Source: Neoceratodus forsteri
Taxonomy: Eukaryota; Chordata; Ceratodontiformes; Ceratodontidae
DNA length: 64,000 bases
Reading direction: 5' to 3'
NCBI GenBank assembly: GCA_016271365.2
Contig: CM057452.1
Location: 832,318,001-832,382,000, forward strand
A program made the translations under genes and the position numbers. The notes under the pieces were generated by a model, which made no database searches, had not been told where the DNA came from, and saw only the letters and a list, made by a program, of their open reading frames with translations. Below, one piece after another: positions 58,028 to 64,000 of this stretch; positions within the stretch are counted from its first letter, which is position 1, and each line of letters opens with the position of its first letter.

Positions 58028-58645
58028 AATTGACTGCAAAAGCTATGTTACTGCAATTATTAAAGATCCTATTAGATGCATTAACATTTTTGTGTAATTC
58101 TTTTCCTTACTTTTTGGAAAAACAAAATGAGCAATAGACTCATTTAGCTTTTGCCTTTCTTACATCCCATGATTAAAACTGCAAAGTGGCTCACTGCACC
58201 AGACCTCTAGCTTGCTTTGTTAGTAGCCCTTCAGACCACACTTGAAGGAGCTGCAAATTGACGCTCACTGCAGAAGACCTATAGCCGGCTTCTTGAGTGG
58301 CTCTGTTGCCACTTACAAAGCATCTAAATATGTATGGGTCTTCAGCTGGATATTCACAGACATGTCTCTACAAAGCCATCTAAATATTGCTTGTTTTCAG
58401 ACTGTATCACAAAGGTGAGGTACTATCTCATGAATAGGATTTTGGGAGTCACAAAGGCTTATTCAAGAGTGACAAAAGCAGGGCCTATTTTCATGACACT
58501 CTGAATTTCAATCATATTTTAAAAGGTTTTTTTTTTAACAAAGAAAAACACTTAAAGATTCATCCTTACATATCACACTGTGAAACACACACATTTCAGA
58601 CTTAGCCTCCAACAAATTATCTTGTTTTTGATATACAAAGTTTTC
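58025..58645. other. No gene seen
   Basis: Unassigned. Two loosely similar blocks (58190-58240 and 58255-58310, both with CTCACTGCA..AGACC and TAGC(C)GGCTT/TTGCTT) suggest a diverged direct repeat. Confidence 0.35.
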
Positions 58646-59480
58646 ATAGAAACATAGAAGTTGATGGCAGATAAGGACCGCAAGGCCCATCCAGTCTGCC
58701 CATTTTTTTTTCTACCTTATAAATGTGCCATCGGCCTTTGCTCTGTCAATGGCCTATCTATTCATACTCATCTGTATTGCTCCCTTATGCCTATCCCATG
58801 CCTGTTTGAAGCCCTGCACTGTATTCATATCCACCACTTCCTGAGGTAGTCTGTTCCATGCATCCACCACCCTTTCTGTGAAAAAGAACTTCCTCACATT
58901 ACCCCTTAATTGGCCTCCCTCTAATCTCATGCTGTGTCCTCTTGTCCTGCTATTTTTCTTATATTGAAACATGTTAATGACCTTAAGGTGTTTGAATGTT
59001 TCGATCATATCACCTCTCTCCCTCCTTTGCTCTAGGGTATACATATTGAGCTCTGTTAATCTGTCCTCATACATTTTCTGATGCAGTCCCTGCACCATTT
59101 TGGTTGTCCTTCTCTGGACTACCTCAATTTGGTTAATGTCCTTGTGAAGGTGTGGCCTCCAGTACTGTATGCAGTACTCCAGATGGGGCCTAACCAGTGT
59201 CTTGTAAAGAGGGATTATTACCTCCCTCTTCCGACTTGTGATACCCCTACTAGTACACGCTAACATCCCCCTAGCCTTACCTACTGCTTTAGTGGCCTGC
59301 TTGGATGATTTCAGGTCATCGGTGATGATGACGCCTAAGTCTCTTTCTTCCCTTGTGACTGCCAGCAACTCCTCTCCCAGCCTATAGGTGGCTTCAGGGT
59401 TTCTCTTCCCTATGTGTATGATCTTGCACTTCTTTGAATTAAACCCCAGTTGCCACTCTTTGCCCCAGTTTCTGTTCTTT
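58646..59480 (-). mobile_element. CR1 3' fragment, minus strand (copy F)
   Basis: The 204-codon frame 59368-58754 gives LAVTREERDLGVIITDDLKS, YKTLVRPHLEYCIQYWRPHL, RRTTKMVQGLHQKMYEDRLT and ERVVDAWNRLPQEVVDMNTV. The 3' end at 58646 reads ACTTCTATGTTTCTATG on the minus strand. It is 5'-truncated near 59480. The reading frame through the C-terminal domain is intact. Its partner in the same subfamily is 25990-26957. Confidence 0.85.
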
Positions 59481-59736
59481 TCACTACTTTTTATGACTGC
59501 AAAACCTCACAAAAGTGGGTTTGTGAGTCAAGAAGAAGCTAGCTGCTGGAGGTCTGACTCTGAGCAAGTAAGGAGACTACTGAGAAATGTAGGAACTTCT
59601 TGTCTCAGAACAGGAAGATCAGGAGCTAAAAGGGCACAGAAGCAGTATGTAAGTAGGGACAGAAAAAAAACAGAAGTAAACAAACAGAGGAAAGAGTAAG
59701 TATTCCAAACAACAATTAGGGGGACAGAAATAAGAC

Positions 59737-60663
59737 ATGATGGGAGTGGTGCAGTGCAGTGGCTGTGGCACAGCAGTCTTCCGGGAGACTTTCTGGAGGA
59801 TGCGGTGTTGTCCCATCTGCAGGCACCTCTCTGGGCTGAGGGAGGAGGTTGCTTATCTCAGGCTGAGTTGGCCAGGATTTGTGGGACCTCCTCTACCACC
59901 CAGGGACCACCAGGGTCACTGCCGTTGCCTCAGAGGTTGCCAAGAAAGAGGAGTAGTTGGACCACAGTGGGCCCAGGGTGGGTGAGGGTGGTGGAACAGA
60001 GGCGCATCCCTCCAGTTGTACCTCTCCACAATTTCTATGCCATTCTGGAAAAGTGTGGTTCCTCTATGGAGGCACCCACAGTGGAGACCAAGGAGGATGC
60101 TGGGAACCTCCACAAAGGAGACCCACAGGAGGGTGGCATGGGACCCCACAGGGGAAGGAAACAACTCCTGGTGGGGAACTCCATTGTTAGGAAGGTAGAA
60201 CTGGGGGAGGAAGTGGAGAGGGAGGTAAAGTGCCTGCCTGGCGCCATGGCTTGGAGGGACACGGAGCAAATCCTCAGGATTGCAGGAACAGCTGCTCAGG
60301 GGAGGGAGCTGGTTGTCATTGTCCACCTAGGGACAAATGACCTGGCTAAGAAAGGGATCAGAGCAGTGCAAGAAACATTTGTGGAGATGGGGAGGGGCCG
60401 TAGGCAAATAGCATGCATGGTAACCTTCACGGAGGTGCTGCCTATCTATGGCACGGGTGATGCTAGGGTGCTCCACACCAAGGTATTCAATCAGTGGTTG
60501 AAAAACTGGTGCAGAGCTCAGGGATTTGGCTTCACTGGGGACTGGGGGTCCACCTGGAGGGATGCAGGCCTATACTGGCATGATGGTCAACATCTGTCCA
60601 TGAGAGGAACCAGGATCCTAGGTGATAGGTTTAAATGCTTCATTGGCAAGCATTTAAACTAGC
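59737..60663 (+). pseudogene. CR1 ORF1 (zinc finger and SGNH esterase), one frameshift
   Basis: ATG at 59737 opens MMGVVQCSGCGTAVF..RMRCCPICRHLSGLREEV, a C-x2-C...C-x2-C zinc finger followed by a helix. A frameshift between about 59870 and 59960 moves to the frame 59754-60662, which then runs open to the stop. SGNH blocks are GNSI with Ser at 60180 (usual GDS), LGTND at 60327-60341 and DGQH with Asp at 60582 and His at 60591. The presumed catalytic Ser, Asn, Asp and His are all present. The product is known from CR1 elements as a nucleic-acid-binding chaperone-like protein with an esterase domain. It is the best ORF1 in the window. Confidence 0.8.
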
Positions 60664-60737
60664 CAAGGGGGGAGGCGCTGAAGAGGAGCAGGGAAATCCT
60701 AGCTCCCCCAAAAAAGTCAGAAGTATGGCAGCTTGGA

Positions 60738-61400
60738 TTCAGTGCAAAGAAGTGCAAAACAATGCACCTGGGTAACAAAAACCCAGGGGAAGATTACACA
60801 ATGGGGGGGAGGTAGTAACAACAACATAAATGGAAAGGGACCTGGGGGGAATCATGTCAGATGACCTTAAGGTTGGCAAGCAATGTGAGAAGGTGGTAGG
60901 GAGGGCTGGGGGGATACTGGGATGTATAGGGGAGGCATCACCAGCAGAAAACAGGAAGTCGTTATCCCCCTGTACAAACAGTTGGTGAGACCCCATCTGG
61001 AGTACTGCGTCCAGTTCTGGAGACCCCATCTCCCCAAGGACACAGACAGGATGGAGGCAGTTCAAAGGAGGGCAACTAAAATGGTGCAGGGTCTGCAAGA
61101 GAAGCCATACGAGGAGAGACCAAAGGAGCTTAATATGTATGCCCTTGAGGAAAGGAGGGAGAGGGGGGACATGATAGAAACGTTTAAGTACCTCAGTGGA
61201 ATCAACAAAGTCCAAGAGGGTAGCATCTTTCAGAAAAAGAGATGTGCAAGAACAAGTGGACACAATTTGAAGATAGAGGGGGGGACGGCTCAGGGGCAAT
61301 GTGAGGAAGTATGTTTTCACAGAGGGGGTGGTGGATGCATGGAACAGCCTTCCTGAGGAGGTTGTGGGGTCTAAAACTGTGGGAGAATTCAAGAATGCAT
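60738..61400 (+). pseudogene. CR1 ORF2 C-terminal remnant (copy D)
   Basis: The frame 60922-61356 gives GGITSRKQEVVIPLYKQLVR, PHLEYCVQFWRPHLPKDTDR and RRATKMVQGLQEKPYEERPK, the region downstream of the reverse transcriptase core. The WNSLPEEV-type block follows in another frame at 61330-61370. No catalytic part is present. Confidence 0.75.
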
Positions 61401-61552
61401 GGAACAGACATAAGACAATGTTTGTTGGGGGTAGGAAGAAATAGGCTGTTGGTTAAATAGGATCTGCAGCTTATCCTCTAGGTAGGGATATGGGCAGACT
61501 AGGCGGGCCAAGCGGTCCTTATCTGCCATCAAAGTCTATGTTTCTATGTTTC

Positions 61553-61857
61553 GCTCATCTTGAAACCAGGGCCTGCTTTCCTGACTCACAACAGCCAAGT
61601 TTTATTAGTATTTTAAAAAGTATTTCTTTTAAAAAACACTTGAAGAACCAACACTGCACCCTACACTCTTGAATACATTGCTTTCAGACTTAAAGAGGAA
61701 GCAAACCTATCATGAGTCACTCAAATAATGACATCCTACAAAACGATTTTTATTTTAAAATTTAATATTATTTTGTGATACCTTAGATTAAAATCTTACC
61801 TTTGAACTACATATTAATAATTTGAAGAAATCCATACATCAGAGATTAGGATTACTT
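61553..61857. other. No gene seen
   Basis: Unassigned AT-rich sequence between two LINE copies. Confidence 0.35.
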
Positions 61858-63470
61858 TTAGAGTAAAGCCTTTCTTGACTCCTGATTCCAGCGTGGAGGG
61901 AAAAGTAAGGGGGTGGTCAGAAGCACAGAAAAAGGAAAGAAAGGTTCAAGAAGAGGTTTGGCAGGAGCAGGGGAATTCATTTCAGCTGACTTTTGACACC
62001 CAATTATAACATTTCCCATGTTGTTTAGGATGAGGTCTAACTGGTGACCCGGGTTTGGGAACAGACCCGGGACGTTGGAGGGCTGGCCGGGGGAGAAGGA
62101 CTGAATGTCCAACAACTGCTCTCCTTCTCCAGGGGGAGGGGGTAGAGTGTTTGGCGCAATACGGACACCTAGCGGAGGCTGGTTGTACCGATCGCGACGA
62201 CGCTAAGTTGCTTGGGGGTGCGGGGCGGATGCTGGACGTCATTGCATGTTTCCGCCTCCCGCACACCGGGGAAAATAAAAAGGCTGCAGAACACCCTACA
62301 TGAAGCACTCCTTCATCTTCAATTAGCTCCCAGGTCAGCCCTTCGACATATCCCATTGTCTGTGGCACTACGGGCCGGTGCTGCAACCCCACCCTGGGGG
62401 ATAAGCCAAGGGGTATCGAAGAAGGCGTGGCCATATGGGAGTAGAAGCAGGGTGTCAGTGACTGGGCAGAGGTACCAGGTGGCCGGCGGTGGAAAAAGTA
62501 TTATAAAAAAAACAAAAAAAAACAAGAATGAGGTCTAGAATTGCCCCTTTCTCTTGTTTCTTGATTTACATGCTGATGCAAAATATAGTCATTCGTAGTC
62601 TCAATAAATAGTCTCTGTGCTGTTGACTATCCTTGTTTTCCAGTCTGTTTCTCCATGATTAAAATCTCCCACCAATATAACATCTCCTTCTCAGTATCAC
62701 AATTTATTGGCTTGTCCCCCTTGTGATCACAATCTGGTGACCTGTAGCATACCTGGATTTGGAAAAGCCTTCCCTCTATTATCTTCTTCTCATATCCAGA
62801 TAAATTCTGTTTCTGTCTTTGCCTCTTTTATGTCTACTTCTCCTGCTTTTATTTTCTTGTTTCCATAGATTTCCACTCTTCCTCCTTGCTGGTTTTTTCT
62901 ATCTCATCTATAAAGTTATACCCCTCCAGAATCTTCTCCCATGTATCTCCCTCCACCTACCACGTCTTTGTTATTGCAGTTCTATCCCCTTAGTGCTAAC
63001 TCTTCTAACTGTCCCACTTTGATATTTAGGCTTCTAGCATTAGTTAGTATATATTTACAATTTTTATTGCCCTGCTTGCTCTTTTGTCTCATTTTCCAGT
63101 TCTTTTTCTATCTGAATTTTCTTTAGTGTTCAATATTATTTGGTCATTACCTGTTTGACTGTACTGGTTTCCCTTCAGTATCATTTAACCCCTTCCCTTT
63201 CAGTTTAAATATTCCTATGCAATCCTGTTTATCCTTTCCCCAGCACCCATGCTGCCTTCTTGTTCAAATGCAACCCATCACGCCTAAAGAGGTGGTCTCA
63301 CCAGCATTATCTGGTGTTCATTAGCACAGTGTGTCTTCCCTGTGATTCTTTAAAAAACTGTGGTGAGTCCCCATCAGAAAAAACATCTTCCAACCCAGAT
63401 GTGCTACAAGTTGTAAGCTTGTCTCAGATCTTCCCTTTTAGGGGACGATACTTGCGAAGGTAGTGATGAT
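61858..63470 (-). mobile_element. CR1-like LINE fragment: ORF1 end and endonuclease (copy I)
   Basis: On the minus strand, 63300-63220 gives a DHLFRRDGLHLNKKAAWVLG-like block, the last SGNH block of ORF1. 62800-62540 gives an INWETGKQG and YILHQHVNQETRERGN-like endonuclease part. 62045-61990 continues with LDLILNNMGNVIIG. The endonuclease is split by the retroposon at 62040-62527, and discounting one target copy makes the AILDLILNNMGN motif contiguous. No reverse transcriptase is present, so this is a 3'-deleted piece. Confidence 0.65.
62040..62527 (+). mobile_element. Retroposon (SINE-like) with A-rich tail and 10-bp TSD
   Basis: The insert is flanked by ATGAGGTCTA at 62030-62039 and 62528-62537. 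It ends in an A-rich tail (62502-62526), so it was copied on the plus strand. Its body is far more GC- and CpG-rich than its surroundings. I see no clear tRNA A and B boxes, 7SL or 5S similarity. It may be an unknown SINE or a processed transcript copy. A frame at 62055-62303 (82 codons) shows no known motif. Confidence 0.7.
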
Positions 63471-63499
63471 TCTGCTTTAAGTTTGCCTCAAAGAATTTA

Positions 63500-64000
63500 A
63501 CATCTGTGAACCTTTCCTGTTGGGTTTTAAGCCATGGCTCTGCATAGGGTCTGTGCTAGTCACCTCACTACAACCAGTAGCAGTCAACTATGGAGTTTCT
63601 CAAAGTTTGATCTGTTCTCCATGCTTTTCGCTGTGTACATGTTGCCTTTGTGATGAGTCATTAGATTGAATGGGGTAAGTTTTTACTGTTATCCAGGTAA
63701 TACTCAGCTCTACCTGTCTTAATCTTGATGGGTTTAATGTGATTGTCAGGAGGAAGAGCCACTTCCTGCAAGAAATCTCAAACTGGATGGCCTCCAGGTG
63801 GCTTAGTCCTATTCCAAGCCAAACAGAACTGCTTTTGGTGGAACCTGGTTCTCTTAGGTCAGCTGGTCAGTGTGGCATATTGGAAGGAATACTCTGTAGT
63901 GGTTCTCTCATCCGCATTTAACATTGCAGGCTATGGGTTGCTACTGGAACATCTTGAGGATTATGTTGGACTCACCTTTGAGTCCTTTTTGTCTGGCAGA
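63500..64000 (+). mobile_element. L2-clade LINE fragment, runs off the window (copy K)
   Basis: The reading gives a degraded GVSQSLICSPCFSLC block (PQGSxLSPLLF equivalent, about 63590-63635), a degraded YADDTQLY equivalent (CYPGNTQLY-like, 63690-63715), then FLQEISNWMASRWLSPIPSQ and TELLLVEPGSL (63739-63870), and IMLDSPLS near 63960. The same blocks are seen in copy J at 38190-37945. Both catalytic aspartates appear lost. The left limit is approximate. Confidence 0.7.

Larger units (their letters stand above)
59490..61552 (+). mobile_element. CR1 element with ORF1 joined directly to the ORF2 3' end (copy D)
   Basis: A 5' leader (59490-59736) and a nearly intact ORF1 (59737-60663) are followed, after only about 60 bp, by the last part of ORF2 (from CAGTGCAAAGAAGTGCAAAA, about 60738). 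The 3' end is CCTTATCTGCCATCAAAGTC and TATGTTTCTATG. The endonuclease and reverse transcriptase, roughly 2.2 kb in copy B, are absent. It lies head to head with copy F. Confidence 0.8.

Overview
This window is non-coding vertebrate DNA made almost entirely of transposable elements, most of them old and broken. I recognise no host exon, rRNA or tRNA gene. The mix is CR1-clade and L2-clade LINEs, an L1-type ORF1 remnant, a CORE/MIR-like SINE, many hairpin and foldback DNA elements, and an endogenous retrovirus-like LTR element. This suggests a large, repeat-rich, non-mammalian vertebrate genome such as a lungfish or amphibian. That is inference from repeat content only, and the species is not determinable.

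Layout. 1-3078: LINE tail, then a 5'-truncated CR1. 3079-9190: mostly unassigned AT-rich DNA with a hairpin element (5281-5495), a CR1 fragment (6434-6830), a dispersed repeat module and an L1-type ORF1 remnant (8134-9188). 9190-17265: foldback elements, including a nested four-arm palindrome (9985-11510) and copies of two dispersed modules. 17302-24351: an LTR element with about 1.45-kb LTRs, a TG...CA structure and a 4-bp target duplication. Its interior has no gag, pol or env, but holds one 3'-located frame starting 3 bases after a strong splice acceptor. 24352-28190: a SINE, a CR1 fragment and a hairpin. 28200-32232: nearly full-length CR1. 32233-37220: local duplications and a CR1 tail. 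37225-41880: L2 on the minus strand. 43020-47590: dispersed module, tandem array of hairpin/TIR units, 62-bp minisatellite, palindromic module. 47947-49026: another LINE. 49026-57940: a second copy of that composite repeat, split by a CR1 (about 49400-55048, itself carrying a hAT-like insertion with 8-bp TSD) and by a minus-strand CR1-like LINE (55754-57301). 58646-61552: two CR1 elements head to head, the second keeping a nearly intact ORF1 joined to only the 3' end of ORF2. 61858-63470: CR1 fragment on the minus strand, interrupted by a retroposon with 10-bp TSD. 63500-64000: L2 fragment running off the window.

Working together. The LINE ORFs would once have supplied ORF1 (zinc finger plus SGNH esterase), endonuclease and reverse transcriptase. 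Every ORF2 here carries stops or frameshifts, so none looks active. The short hairpin elements encode nothing and would have depended on transposases elsewhere. The most unusual object is the LTR element, whose only gene-like frame has a zinc-ribbon-like cysteine set, an acidic middle and a basic C-terminal part.
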